Notes under the pieces: model-generated
Told to the model about the DNA's origin: nothing
The model's database searches: none
The model's input: only the letters and a program-made list of their open reading frames with translations
Made by a program: the position numbers and the translations under genes
In this document: piece after piece, positions 22,491-33,759 of the stretch
Numbering within the stretch: position 1 is the first letter of the stretch
How the letters are laid out: the number at the start of each line of letters is the position of its first letter
Source: Odocoileus virginianus
Taxonomy: Eukaryota; Chordata; Mammalia; Artiodactyla; Cervidae
Length of the DNA stretch: 64,000 bases
Direction of reading: 5' to 3'
Assembly: GCF_023699985.2 (NCBI RefSeq)
Contig: NC_069679.1
Span: 81,767,150-81,831,149 of the forward strand

Positions 22491-23518
22491 CTGGGAGTGG
22501 GTATGTGTGCTCGAGCTCTTCAGAATTATTCTATATAGACAGTAAACTTAACTCAGATGAAGACTAAGTCTGGTAGAACGTTTTGTTTGTTTTGACTACA
22601 TGACTAGGTGCAGATGAATTAGGAGGAAAAGTATAAGATTGAGTGATGAGATTCTGTGTGGTGTGTGCCACACAGAAAATGCCCCCACATTGTCTAGCTC
22701 ACCATTTTTACACGCCCAAGAATCTGCAAATTATTGTTTGTGTGACTTCAACAATCATTAATAAAATCTGCTCACAGTGAAATCCTAATAATTATTCCCA
22801 GAAACCCAAAGATGAGCGGTGCCAGTCCCAACTCCCTTTCACTCCGTGACCACTCAGTACTGCTGACAATGCTGCTATTTTTTCGTTTTCAAATTAGACC
22901 ACTGCCCATAATGAACCAGAATATATAACTCAACAACTTCACACAAAATTTCATTAAATGAGGAAAATGCCTTTTTGTAAGTGGTACTGATTATTTTTTT
23001 CTCTTAAAGTCATGCATGATATTTTTCTTTTGCTTTTCATATTGATCATTTAAAGAACTATCCTCAGTATTCATGTGGCAAGAGTCATCTCTTAATAAAT
23101 ACATTATATATTTTGACCTATGACTCTCACTTTCTAGAAACATATCCTTAAAAAATAACTGGAAAAATGCCCAAAGATATATATGATATTATTCAATATG
23201 GTTTTCTTTTAGTGAAAAACTGACAATGGTATAAATGTATAACAATAATAAGTCAAGTAAGTTAAGGAATAATATAACATTTAAAGGTTAAAAATGTCAG
23301 CAAACATCTTTGGTTAGCCTGCATTACTGACAGTAAAATATTGTTGTGTAAATAGAGAAGCTTACAGAAAACAAGTAGAAGTGAATCATTTTGTAATATA
23401 TTACACATACACATATTTTGAAAAGTTGTAGAAATACACATTTATTTTGTCTTGGTTTTGGGTTATCAGAATTTAAATCATTATATTTTTTAGGCTATAT
23501 TAGTTTGTAAGTTATGTA
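22489..23518. other. No recognised feature
   Basis: About 1 kb of AT-rich sequence with no gene or repeat recognised. Confidence 0.5.
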
Positions 23519-23736
23519 ATAATTCCTGGTGGCTCAGATGGTAAAGAATCTGCCTGTATTGTGAGGGGCTCAGGTGTGATCCCTGAGTTGGGAAGATTCT
23601 CTGGAGAAAAGAATGGAAACTCACTCTGGTATTCTTGCCTGAAAAATCTCGTGGACAGAGGAGCCTGGCAGATTATAGTCCATCGGGGTCACAAAGAGTT
23701 AGACATGAATGAGCAACTAACACTTTCACTTTTCAG
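23519..23736 (+). mobile_element. Bov-tA SINE
   Basis: Complete plus copy, from 'taattcctggtggctcagat' to 'aacactttcacttttcagg'. Confidence 0.9.
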
Positions 23737-23896
23737 GTTCACTTCTTCATACACTAAAAAGGATGTAGCTCACAGTATTCTTTCTTTCCTCTAGAATGCT
23801 ATGAATAGGCCAGTGTTTTTTCATTAAGCAATATAATGGTGTTGTCACAACTGGACACCTTCAAAAGACTGAAAGAGCATGTTAATATCATACCAC

Positions 23897-24091
23897 AGTT
23901 TCCCTTGTGGCTCATCTAGCAAAGAATCCACCTGCAATGAGGGAGACCTGAGTTCGATCCCTGGGTTGAGAAAACTCCCTGGAGAAGGGAAAGACTACCC
24001 ACTCCAGTATTCTGGCCTGGAGAATTCCAAGGACTATATAGTCCATGGGGTTGCAAAGAGTCCGACACAACTGAACAACTTTCACTTTCAC
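23897..24091 (+). mobile_element. Bov-tA2-type SINE
   Basis: Plus copy with the subfamily words 'tttcccttgtggctcatct', 'gggaaagactacccactcca' and 'ttctggcctggagaattcc'. Confidence 0.9.
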
Positions 24092-24299
24092 AGCTAAGAT
24101 AAAAAATAAAACATGAGAATGTGAAGAATTTCAGGCAAAAATTACTTACTGTCATAATTTTAACTTAGACAGTATACCAGAAGTAAGATTTCCACTCTGA
24201 GTAATGTCTTATGATATCAGTGGTCACAGGTCACCAGAAATATGTACAAAGTAATCCAGAAATGCCTTTTTAAAGAGGCTCTAGTAAGTATTCAATTTC

Positions 24300-24527
24300 T
24301 TTTTTTTTCCATTTATTTTTATTAGTTGGAGGCTAATTACTTTACAATATTGTAGTGGTTTTTGTCATACATTGACATGAATTAGCCATGGATTTACATG
24401 TGTTCCCCATCCCGATCCCCCCTCCCACCTCCCTCTCTACCCGATCACTCTGGGTCTTCCCAGTACACCAGCCCTGAGCACTTGTCTCATGCATCCAACC
24501 TGGGCTGGTGATCTGTTTCACCCTTTG
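24300..24527 (-). mobile_element. L1 3' UTR end, antisense, short
   Basis: The T-run at 24301-24309 followed by 'ccatttatttttattagttg' and 'cctcccacctccctctctac' is nearly the same 3' end as in the young L1 at 16.9 kb, here truncated to about 230 bp. Confidence 0.85.
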
Positions 24528-24604
24528 CCTACAATTATCCATACAGGCAGAAATTAGCCTGCAGGTAATTTCAAACATAGTGGGTTTTCTAAGTAATAGC
24601 TATG

Positions 24605-24756
24605 TTCAGTCAGCTCAGTTCAGTCTCTCAGGCATGTCTGACTCTTTGCAACCCCATGGACTGCAGCACTCCAGGCTTCCCTGTCCACTGCCAACTCCTG
24701 GAGCTTGCTCAGTCTCATGTCCATTGAGTCAGTGGTACCCTCCAACCATCTGTTCC
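24605..24756 (-). mobile_element. BovB LINE 3' end fragment
   Basis: The antisense 3' terminal signature 'gctcagttcagtctctcagg' through 'atgtccattgagtcagtgg' and 'accatct'; strongly 5'-truncated. Confidence 0.85.
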
Positions 24757-25660
24757 CTGAAATGACAGGACTTCTTTAAAATCATATATGCAAGTCCCTC
24801 ATTATGAGGTCTACTAATTTCAGCATTCATTTGACAAGTGAAAAAGATCTGAGTGCCAAAATGGTGAATGTGAAAAGGGCATACTCCAAGAAAGTACTCA
24901 TTCTAGTCATCCATTGCAGATGTATTATAAACTATCCCAAGTTAGAATCTTAAGCAATGCATTTATTAAATGTCATAATTGTGTGGTTCAGGGATTTCCT
25001 AACAATCAGCTGTCTAATTCTTCTACTTCTTATAAAACTGACAGTGGTTACTTGGTTTTATCTTGTTTGTGAATGGACTTGGTCATTCTTTATTTGTATA
25101 TATGTCACCTGGATGAAGATCATGGCGTATTGGCCATTACCTGGAACACCTGAGCAAACACCAGCATGGTGACATCAGGTTACATGGGATTCTTACCTGG
25201 AGATTCACTAAGTCAAGATAAACCATTCTAGAGAAGAAGCTAGGAGCTCTGTATACTTTTGGTTAAGTTTTGAAAATCACTTAGCATCACTTCTGCAGCC
25301 TTTTGATTGAAGTAGTTACAAGCCTTCAGGTTTAAGAGAGGGAAGGAGTATCAGATCATTTGCAGTGATGCTTTGAAGTGGGCATAAAATAGCCTAAGAA
25401 AGATGGGGAAATACAATAGTGGAAACACATGTTTATAGGCAAATACTAAATGTGTAAGGGGAGCAGAATTTATCATAAATTGAATTCCAAAACTGGAAGT
25501 AGAATAAACAGCTTGTTACAGATACATATATGAAATCACGAAATCCTTTTCATGCACAAAGTAAATGTGTAGAAATAACACATTGCAGACAAGTAAAATA
25601 TCCTTTGGTTTAAAGTGTCCAAGATTCATCTCAAAGTTTTCTTTTTTTTTTATTAAGTAT
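24757..25660. other. Mostly unassigned; possible old repeat
   Basis: The segment at about 24905-25060 ('attgcagatgtattataaac', 'gtggttcagggatttcctaa') resembles a diverged mammalian interspersed repeat, but I cannot name it. The rest shows nothing recognisable. Confidence 0.35.
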
Positions 25661-25661
25661 A

Positions 25662-26035
25662 TGATGGCTAAAATTTATAGGTCATGGACTGTATGCCAGG
25701 TATTCTATTAAGTGCTCTGAATTAATTATCATATTTAACTCATTAAACAATGCAAGGAAGACACTATTTTAATTTCTGTCTTCTAGTTCAGAAAACTGAC
25801 AATTGAAGAGGGTATGTAACATACCAAAGATTACATACCTTGCTAATAGAGGCGAGTACTGTTACAAACCTGGAGGAGGAAATGGCGACCCATTCCAGTA
25901 TTCTTGTCTGAAAATTCCCACGGACACAGGAGCCTGGTGGGTTGCAGAGAGTCAGACATGACTGAGACACTGAGCTTGCATGCACAGCTACAGAGTCAGA
26001 CATCAGACTCCAAGACACATTTTTTTAACCACTAC
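25662..26035 (-). repeat. MIR SINE, interrupted by a half SINE
   Basis: 'ggactgtatgccaggtattc', 'attatcatatttaactcatt' and 'cagagtcagacatcagactc' followed by 'ttaaccactac' are consecutive antisense MIR blocks. A Bov-type half SINE splits the element at 25868-25978. Confidence 0.75.
25868..25978 (+). mobile_element. Bov-A monomer nested in MIR
   Basis: 'ggaggaggaaatggcgaccc' through 'gagagtcagacatgactgag' is the SINE body without the tRNA-like head. The MIR resumes immediately afterwards. Confidence 0.85.
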
Positions 26036-26142
26036 TTTTAGTACCTTTACTAGCTTTGAATAATTTCAGAGAAAATTATCTTTAATAAAGTATGTCCTTG
26101 GAATTTTGTGGGGAAAAAAAACCCTGTTTTAAAACCTAATGT

Positions 26143-26386
26143 AAAGACTAAAGGGACTTTTCTGGTGGCTGAGATCATAGAGAATCTGCCTACAATACAG
26201 GAGACCTGGTTTCAGTTCCTGGGTTGGGAAGATTCCCTGGAGGAAGGCATGGCAACCAGCTCCAGTCTGCTTGCTTGGGGAACTCCATCAGAGAAGAGCC
26301 TGGCAGGCTACAGTTTATGGGATCACAAAAAGTCAGGCAGGTGTAACTGAATGAATAACACTCTCACTTTCATTTCAAAGACTAAA
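26143..26386 (+). mobile_element. Bov-tA SINE with target duplication
   Basis: Plus copy from 'gggacttttctggtggctga' to 'aacactctcactttc', flanked by perfect 10-bp repeats aaagactaaa at 26143-26152 and 26377-26386. Confidence 0.9.
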
Positions 26387-26670
26387 ATAAGATCACAGAT
26401 ATGGGAAGAAACTTGTATGATTTTCTATGCTCATTTATGTTAATGGGTATCAAGAATTTTTATGAAGGACTTACCATTTTGGAAACACTAGATAAAGAAA
26501 CTTAGAAATGGAAGGGAATATGGAGGTAGTCTAGTCAAGTAGCCTAATTTTTACAGTTGGCTTAGTTGCAAAGTCATGAAAAAGCATTAATATGGTACCT
26601 TTTATGTTGTAATTCAGATTACTGAAGTTTTCATTAGAAATTGTAAATTTTCCAAGCTCCACAATAATTT

Positions 26671-26847
26671 CAGTCAGTTCAGTTCAGTTGCTCAGTCATG
26701 TCCGACTCTTTGTGACTCCATGGACTGCAGCACACCAGGCCTCCCTGTCCATAACCAACTCCCAAAGTTTACTCAAATTCATGTCCATTGAGTTTGTGAT
26801 GCCATCCAACCATCTCATCCTCTGTCATCCCCTTCTCCTCCTCCACA
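26671..26847 (-). mobile_element. BovB LINE 3' end fragment
   Basis: Antisense 3' end from 'cagtcagttcagttcagttg' through 'catcctctgtcatccccttc'; truncated after about 175 bp. Confidence 0.88.
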
Positions 26848-27517
26848 GGCATCTAAGATGCCCTGAAACATTTCTAAGGTTGGAAGGAGCTTTCAATACT
26901 TGTCCTCCAAAGAAGGAAAAAATAGTTTATCAATATCTACCAAAAGCATTTCTAAAGATGGCAATTTCCCAGGGACTCTGATTAATTGATCCACCGTCTG
27001 CAATATACCCTGAAAGCATTTTAATTTAAAATGCTAGGTAAATAAATCATTAATTATGAATCACACACTAAGGTGTAAGGCACATTGAGAAGTAATTTGA
27101 ACCAGGCATGACAAATCTAGGTGATTTTCCTTAAGTAAAGACAATGAAATTTGGCTTGAAAATGCAAAACTACAATCTGTCATCTGAAGTTGTTGAAAAC
27201 CAAAATCATTTAACCAGGACAGAGAGATTTTCCATAATAAACACAGTATGACAATGCTTTCTTTTTATAGCCCAATAAAAACCCAAATCCATCAGGGAAT
27301 AAACAGGACTTGAAAACTGGTTTAGAGTTTGCATTTTGCAATAGTATTTCTATAAATAATTTATAGCTCCAGTATTTACATATCTACATTTATTTACGGT
27401 ATATTTTAAAGAGATAAATACTGTCTCTAAGTTTTCTCAGCACACTATTTCAGGCTCTTCCTGGACAAGCATTGTGTCTTTTCTTCAAGGCAGTGATCCT
27501 AGCATAATCACATGCAT
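26848..27517. other. No recognised feature
   Basis: AT-rich, apparently unique sequence; no gene or repeat recognised. Confidence 0.5.
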
Positions 27518-27736
27518 GCATGCTCAGTCACTTCAGTCGTGTCCAACTCTTTGTGACTTCATGGTCTATAGCCCTCCAGGCTTTTTAGTTCATGGGATTC
27601 TCCAGTTGAGAACACTGGAGTGGGTTGCCATGCCATCCTCCAGGGGATCTTCCCAACCCAGGAATTGAACCCAAGTCTCCTGCATCTCCTGCATTGCAGA
27701 CAGATCCTTTACCATGGAGCCACCATGGAATCACAC
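27518..27736 (-). mobile_element. Bov-tA SINE
   Basis: Reverse copy with a 9-bp internal duplication in the head (ctcctgcat repeated near 27680). Similar words aatcacat and aatcacac flank it and may be the target duplication. Confidence 0.88.
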
Positions 27737-27949
27737 AATTTCATCTGCATTAATTGATGGGGGGGTAGGTGTTCTGAAACTTGTGCTCAATCAGAGCCAT
27801 CAGTGCAGTGGGGTGTTAAATCTGTTTGCCTTGCTCCTTATGAAAGGATGATCTCAACTATCTCTCTCCCTGAGCTGTCTCTCAAGCATCCTCCTTTACT
27901 GGAATGACGTCTCTCTATATATACCATCATTGCCATTCCTCACATCCCT
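27737..27949. other. No recognised feature
   Basis: Apparently unique sequence with a G-run at 27761-27767. Confidence 0.4.
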
Positions 27950-28070
27950 CAGCAGGCTTTGAATTCATTGAGGGAGCCTTCTTCTTCTCATAACCAGCAG
28001 GATCCTAGGCACGATGTGCTTGTCATCATAGGATCTCAATAAGTACATTCAGAAGCAGATAAAAGGAAGA
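27950..28070 (+). repeat. Possible L2 3' end
   Basis: 'gaattcattgagggagcctt' followed by 'cctaggcacgatgtgcttgt' and 'atctcaataagtacattc' follows the pattern of a degenerate L2 3' end. Similarity is weak. Confidence 0.45.
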
Positions 28071-28319
28071 CATAAACAGAACAGTAGGGGAAAGAAAGAA
28101 AGTGTAAACACAAAATGAAGAACGAGAAAACAGGCTTTAAAATCAGGATAGAAGGGGAGGTTAAAACTAGCGTTGGAAATAGTTATGTTACATGCAGGAC
28201 TGGACAACTATGAAGTCCTTAGACTACAAATACCAGGAGGACTGCCATCATGTTCTTTTTGTCAGTGTCTTCTTCCAAGCTCATGGGAGATGGAGGATAA
28301 AGGAAGTTAAGTCCTCAAA

Positions 28320-28695
28320 TCTGCAGTTGGCCAGCTGGAGACACGCAGACCTGATGGTTTAGTTCCAGTGTAAACCAGCAGGCTTTAGGCCCAAGGAGAG
28401 CCAATGTTTTAGTCTGAGTCTGAGAACAAGAAAGAAAAAAAAAAAGTCTCAGTCCAAGCTGTCAGGGAGGAGGAGTTCTTTCTTCCTCTCAGGAAGATCA
28501 GACTTTATGTTCCATTTGGGTCTTCAATTTATTGAATAAGAGCCATCATATTACAGAAGGCAATCTTCTTTATTCAGTCTACCAATTCAGATATTAATCT
28601 CCTCCAAAAACACCCTCGCAGAACACTCAGAATAATGTTTTACCAAATATCTGGGCACTCCACGACCCAGTTAACACACAAAATTAATAATTGCA
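28320..28695 (-). mobile_element. Ancient LTR-like repeat, second copy
   Basis: The reverse complement of the family seen at 21386-21892: 'cttctttattcagtctacca', 'atattaatctcctccaaaaa', 'ataatgttttaccaaatatc' and 'gttaacacacaaaattaata'. An A-run at 28434-28444 lies within it. Edges are approximate. Confidence 0.6.
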
Positions 28696-28787
28696 AGACA
28701 GACCTCTTGTCAGCTTTCTGGCCTTAAGCATCTCCTTAAACCATAATTAATCTCCAAATAAAGAGAATAACAAGGTCCTAATTCTAC

Positions 28788-28960
28788 CAGGTGGTCCTGT
28801 GGTAAAGAATCCACCTGTCATTTCAGGAGACTAAGGAAGATCCCCTGGAGGAGGAAATGGCAATCCACTTTAGTGTTCTTGTCTGGGAAATCCATGGACA
28901 GAGGAGCCTGGCTGGCTACAGTCCATGGAATCACAGAGTCAGACAGGACGGATCCGCTGA
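28788..28960 (+). mobile_element. Bov-tA SINE, internally deleted
   Basis: 'caggtggtcctgtggtaaag' to 'acagagtcagacaggac', with a deletion in the head/body junction near 28830. Confidence 0.85.
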
Positions 28961-29439
28961 GTTCTCACACGCAACTCTACCTAACGTGGAAGAGTTTCCT
29001 GCAAGCAACTGAAAGTACATTAAACCCTTCCTCAAAACACAAGGTAAAGTTCTTGACTGATATTTACTCTTTATTTGATATCCTGCAACTTAAGTTCTGT
29101 GATGTTGTCAACATATCTTATGTGATGAGGGAGTAAGAGAGAAAAAGGAGTATTAATTACATGTATATACACACAGTCATACAGAAACATGCCTATGCAA
29201 AATGCAGAGGAAGTATGGCATAGCTAGGACAATTAGTCCTCCTGTTTGTAACTAGTCATGATTACAGTTGGTATTTATAACTGCTTTCTCCAGTACCTTT
29301 TGCTTTCAGCAGACACTGCAGCTGGCCACAGGTCTTTACCTGATTATGTGATTCAAGTCCTAATTCCTGATGATCCTGGTCATTTGTACTACTCCTGCCT
29401 TGATTGGGTTGCTATAGTTTTACATTGACTTTAATTCCA
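28961..29439. other. Unassigned; possibly 3' remains of the retrovirus-like element
   Basis: Lies downstream (minus-strand sense) of the decayed pol region. I see no LTR edges, no env-like frame and no repeat I can name. Confidence 0.35.
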
Positions 29440-29462
29440 GGGCTTGGTAATATTGAGACACC

Positions 29463-29660
29463 CTAATCTTTCTGTATTCCAGATACATTAATAAAATTGC
29501 AGACTACCAGTTCAATTTGCCTTTGGTAGTAGAGATCAATCATCCCATCCAACACAGTAACAAATTTATTTTCTTGTTGATTCAAAGGCATTAGGAGCCC
29601 AAAGAATCTAGGTGGTACTCTTAACTTCCAGTTCAATGGTATGGTTTTTCTGTTTCTTGA
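29463..29660 (-). pseudogene. Retroviral dUTPase-like remnant
   Basis: A short frame contains 'LNWKLRVPPRFFGLLMPL' and a downstream 'VTVLDGMIDLYYQ' stretch, which resemble the motif region of retroviral dUTPases (enzymes that hydrolyse dUTP). It ends at a stop after about 60 residues, so the rest of the domain is missing or unreadable. It follows the integrase start almost directly, implying that most of integrase is deleted. Confidence 0.6.
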
Positions 29661-29848
29661 TGGAAACACTGTGTGTAGAGAAAGTAAACCCTTATCCAGA
29701 GTAAATGCAAAATGCTGACCCTTCCATGATAGAAGATGTCTATTGCCCGCCATCTGGATTGATAACTCCAGAGAATGTTACCAAATTGAGGACTCACTGT
29801 TGGTCTCTGCAACTGGAAGACTGGACACTTAGCAATGGGCATAACCAA
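29633..29848 (-). pseudogene. Retroviral integrase N-terminal remnant
   Basis: A 71-codon frame beginning MVMPIAKCPVFQLQRPTVSP resembles the end of the integrase zinc-binding region. The second Cys expected in a Cys-x2-Cys pair is Phe here. The catalytic core (the D,D-35-E part) is not found between this piece and the dUTPase-like stretch, so a large internal deletion is inferred. Confidence 0.55.
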
Positions 29849-30352
29849 GTCAGCCTCAGTGAGTGGAAGGCTGTGATGAGCTCATGCATAACTCCATGGT
29901 GTACCTCTGTGGTCACTTTATTATTGAACGTGTTGGGTGATGGTGGGAGTGACTACACAAAAGGCTGACAGGTATCCATAAAATGGGTCATCTAATCAAA
30001 TCCATTGAATATTAAAATCCTCCTCTGCTGAGGTCATTATTTAGTGGTCATTCAAATAGGACACACTTTTTTTTTTTACTTTTTTTTTTTTTTTTGCCTA
30101 TTCAGAAGTCTACCCATATACCTCTTCCCCAAATTTCCTTGCCATTAATTTTATAGTCTTGTTACTTCCAAGTTCCTGACCATCCAATCAAACCATCCCA
30201 AAGCCCATGAGCCACTGAATAGTCACATATTCAGTCACTACTTCTTCTAGGAAAAGTGAACAACCAGGTGCACTGCCTGAAATTCTGCCAACGAGGGGGA
30301 CTTTTCTTCTCCACTGTCCTCCAGGAACATCTCAGAAATGGGCTGTATGCTG

Positions 30353-30575
30353 TGCGTGCATGCCCAGCCATGTCTGACTCTTTGCAACCCCATAGACTAT
30401 GACCTGCCAGGCTTCTCAGACCATGGGATTTTTCAGAGAAGAATCTTGTAGAGGGTTGCCATTTTCTCCAGGAAGATCAAGAGGATCTTCCAGACCCAGG
30501 TACTGAAGCCCTGCCTCTTGCTTCTCCTGCATGGGTAGGTGGACTCTACCCCTGAGCTACCTGGGAAGCCCCATA
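30353..30575 (-). mobile_element. Bov-tA SINE nested in ERV
   Basis: Reverse copy, 'catgcccagccatgtctgac' to 'cctgagctacctgggaagcc', inside the decayed pol region. Confidence 0.88.
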
Positions 30576-30585
30576 GCGCTAAGTT

Positions 30586-30747
30586 GTCCACTTTTAAGTG
30601 GTTCTTCCATATAGGGAGGGACTGTCCATGAAGGGTTATAAGTCTTTCCTTCCTCTGTAAGATGATCATAGAAACCTGCCACAAGTGGCTGTTAGGTATA
30701 TGCTGGGAGAGAGAAGGCATTGTAGCAGGAGTGGAAACCATGGACAT
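30586..30747 (-). pseudogene. Retroviral RT/RNase H linker remnant
   Basis: The first half of the frame at 30747 (MSMVSTPATMPSLSQH...) resembles the segment just before RNase H in ERV pol. The second half of that frame (below about 30585) is a Bov-tA SINE. No RNase H catalytic residues can be assigned with confidence. Confidence 0.5.
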
Positions 30748-30994
30748 TTGAGCTACCTTTTCCTGTAACTCACCAGTGCCCTCAGGGCCTGCTCAGGCCT
30801 GATCACGTTTGTACCTCTTCCCTTTGATGTTGAAGTGCTGTTGCGCATGACTGTTATCACTGGATGGGTTAGATAACACCCAGGATGTGATGGGCACCTC
30901 AGATCATGTGCTAACTTGGTGACCCATGGTTAAATATGCAGTTTCTAGCAGGCCAAGATCTGCTTCTCAAAAAGGGAGTAGTTATTTGAGGAGA

Positions 30995-31353
30995 ATGTAA
31001 GGGCTTCAGTTCAGTTCTGTCACTCAGCTGTGTCTGACTCTTTGCAACCCCATAGACTGCAGAATGCAAGGCTTCCCTGTCCATTGCCACCTCCCGGGGC
31101 TTACTCAAACTCATATCCGTCGAGTCAGTGATGTCACCCAACCATCTCATCCTCTGTCATTCCCTTCTCCTTCTGGCTTCAATCTTTCCCAGCATCAGGG
31201 TCTTTTCCAATGAGTCAGTTCTTCACATCAGGTGGCCAAAGTATTGGAGTTTCAGCTTCAGCATCAGTCCTTCCAATGAATATTCAGGATTGATTTCCTT
31301 TAGGATGGACTGGTTGGATCTCCTTGCTGTCCAAAAGACTGTCATGTAAGGGC
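30995..31353 (-). mobile_element. BovB LINE 3' fragment nested in ERV, with target duplication
   Basis: Antisense BovB 3' end (31005-31343) flanked by perfect 10-bp repeats atgtaagggc at 30995-31004 and 31344-31353. It interrupts the pol region between the RT and RNase H pieces. Confidence 0.92.
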
Positions 31354-31460
31354 CGGCTGCTCTAAAATCCCTTAGGAACTGCACTTCAGTTCACCACCAA
31401 AGGCTCTAAACAGTATCTCTGACTGCCTCTGCAATTTCAACCACCATTGGATCTGCGGGA

Positions 31461-31763
31461 TTATATGATCCAAGAGACAGAGCAGAAGGTTGGATCTGTT
31501 CCAGAGCCTTCTCTTGTTCTAGACCCACTTAGAACTGGCAGCTTTTCAGGACATTTGGTAAACAGACTAAAGTAACACTGCAGATGAGAAATATGCTGTT
31601 TTCTAAATCCAAAGAGACCCACTAGATGCTGTGCATCTTTTTTAGTTTTAGGAGGTGCCAGAATCAATAACTTATTCTTTACTTTAGAAGGAATATCTTG
31701 ATGTGTCAGTGAGGTAGAAAGTCTTTGAATTTTAGTTAGAATATATTTCCTATCCTCTGACAC
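31461..31763 (-). pseudogene. Retroviral reverse transcriptase C-terminal remnant
   Basis: A 100-codon frame with 'KLLILAPPKTKKDAQHLVGL' and 'FGFRKQHI' resembles the segment following the RT palm. Just upstream, at the position expected for the catalytic YxDD box (31781-31767, minus strand), the codons read Tyr-stop-stop-Asp, so the active site is destroyed. Confidence 0.65.
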
Positions 31764-32092
31764 ACCAATGTCTCATCAATAAGTCTAGAGTAGCAGTTGC
31801 CATTTCTTGCTCACTAAATCCAATTGGTAAAATGCTACCAATGCAATGGACCAGTATGGTCTCTCATCTAAAAAATGACCAAGATTCCTGTGAGTTAAAT
31901 TATGAAATAGAGTTGGAAATCTATATACCCCTGAATAGGACAGTTAAAGCACATTACTGGCCTTTCAAGATGCAAGAAAACTGCTTTCGGAATTCCTTAT
32001 TGACAGGGAAAGAGAAAAAGGAATTTGCCAGATCAGTGGTACTTCAGCAATGAAACCCCATCTGGTACTGTAGCTGCAATCATAACCACCAC

Positions 32093-32275
32093 CTAGTTAA
32101 GCTTATGATGACCCATGGCCATTCTATAAGACCTATCTATCTTCTGCACAGACCAAATAGGAGAGTTGAGTGGGGATGAAATTGGAATCACTACTTCTGC
32201 AGCTTCCAAGTCCTTCATAGTGGCAATCACTCCAGGGAAGTGGCATTGCATTTGGTTTACAATTTTCCCAGGCAT
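32093..32275 (-). pseudogene. Retroviral reverse transcriptase N-terminal remnant
   Basis: A 60-codon frame contains 'VIATMKDLEAAEVVIPISSP' followed by 'LNSPIWSVQK' and 'HHKLN', the typical start of a retroviral RT fingers/palm region. It stops before the first catalytic Asp. RT-like sequence probably continues in broken frames toward 31781. Confidence 0.7.
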
Positions 32276-32344
32276 TTGCCCTTTGTTGCCATAATAACCC
32301 TCTTTCTAACAGGTCATAGAACCAATGTCATAGCTACTGAGTAA

Positions 32345-32591
32345 GTTTCTATTTCCACAACAGGATAAATAACCACAGTGTGGGTTCATGGAACCAGTGA
32401 CCCCACTGTGAGATATTCTGAACTAAAATCCTGTCGATTACATGGTCTGCATAAGCCCCTCCTCTCCTTTGGCTGGTGAAACATAATGTCATTTTGGGTC
32501 TCCTCAGTTCAGAGTCAGTGTCTTGTAAGTCCTCGAAATTCCAATTATGTCCTTTCTTCAAACGCACAGATACACTGGTAAAAAGACTTGC
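32345..32591 (-). other. Upstream part of ERV relic, unassigned
   Basis: An 84-codon frame (32603-32349) precedes the RT piece. A protease or upstream pol identity would be expected by position, but I recognise no catalytic motif. Confidence 0.35.
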
Positions 32592-32744
32592 TCTTCTGCC
32601 CATGGGATTTTCCAGGCAAGAACACTGAAGTGGTTTGCCATTTTCTCCTCCAGGAGATCTTTGACCCAGGGGTTGAACCCCTGTCTACTGCGTATCTTGC
32701 GTAGGCAGCTGAATTCTTTACCACTGAGCCACCTAGGAATCCTC
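32592..32744 (-). mobile_element. Bov-tA SINE fragment nested in ERV
   Basis: 'gcccatgggattttccaggc' to 'actgagccacctaggaatcc' in reverse, lacking the 3' half of the SINE. Confidence 0.88.
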
Positions 32745-32920
32745 CAGTTAGGTTGATTAGGTCTTAAATGAGAAATCCTTTCTGACATTTCAAAGTCCTT
32801 ATTCTTTTCAATCCTGTACACTATATTAAACCAAAACAGTCCTGTCATTTCCAGCTCGCTTGCTATAGGCCACATTTTGGTCCATGTTTCAGGTAAACAA
32901 CCAAACTGTTAGCACTTTTA

Positions 32921-33575
32921 TTAACTCCTTTCAGTTCAGTTCAGTCACTCAGTCGTGTCTGACTCTTTGCAACCCCATGTACTGCAGCACACTGGGCTTC
33001 CCTGTCCATCACCAACTCCTGGAGCTTGCTCAAACTCATGTCCATCAAGTCAGTGATGCCATCCAACTATCTCATCCTCTGCCATCCCCTTCTCCTCCTG
33101 TCTTCAATCTTTCCCAGCATCAGCTTCTTTTCCTATGAGTCAGTTCTTCACATCATTTGGCTAAAGTATTGGAGCTTCAGCATCAGTCCTTCCAATGAAT
33201 ATTTAGGACTGATTTCCTTCAGGATTGACTGGTTGGATCTCTTTGCAGTCCAAGGGACTCTCAAGGATCTTCTGCAACACCACAGTTCAAAAGCATCAAT
33301 TCTTTGGTGCTCAGCTTTCTTTATGGTTCAACTCTCACTTCCATACGTGACTACTGAAAAAACTATAGCTTTGACTAGATGGACCTTTGTTGGCAAAGTA
33401 ATGTCTCTGCTTTTTAATATGCTGTCTATGTTTGTCATAGCTTTTCTTCCAAGGAGCGAGCATCTTTTAATTTCATGGCTGCATTCACCATCTGCAGTGA
33501 TTTTGGAGCCCAAGAAGATCACTGTTTCACTTGTTTCCCCATCTACGGTTCCCCATGACCAATATCAACTCCTTT
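32921..33575 (-). mobile_element. BovB LINE, 5'-truncated, with target duplication
   Basis: About 630 bp of antisense BovB (32932-33564), from the 3' terminal 'cagttcagttcagtcactca' to 'catctacggttccccatgac'. Flanked by ttaactccttt (32921-32931) and tcaactccttt (33565-33575), an 11-bp target duplication with one mismatch. A 183-codon plus frame across it is antisense and meaningless. Confidence 0.92.
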
Positions 33576-33759
33576 AATTAAAACCTTAAATGTAGAATCT
33601 CTGCTTCATGAGCCCATATACTTGGCTTGATCCAACTTTATGACTCTTCCTCCATTATGGTCTTGTTTTATTTATTTATGAGTAAACTTTGTTATTAATG
33701 TTCTTGCTCCTCATTTTATCAAAACCTTATTTATCAGTCACTTACTTGGTAGACATTTA

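Larger units (their letters stand above)
29440..32920 (-). mobile_element. Decayed endogenous retrovirus pol region (ERV-L-like)
   Basis: Read on the minus strand, recognisable retroviral pieces occur in order: RT start (32275-32093), RT end region (31763-31461), RNase H side (30747 down), integrase start (29848 down) and a dUTPase-like stretch (about 29660-29463). A dUTPase placed after integrase is known for ERV-L, hence the tentative class. The region has many stops and frame changes and is cut by Bov-tA (30353-30575, 32592-32744) and BovB (31005-31343) insertions. Another BovB lies at its upstream edge (32932-33564). No LTRs were recognised on either side. It is far too damaged to encode virus proteins. 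Confidence 0.7.

Noticed and set aside
33026..33577. Plus-strand open frame of 183 codons
   Set aside because: It is the antisense of a BovB 3' region inserted at 32932-33564; no independent coding evidence.
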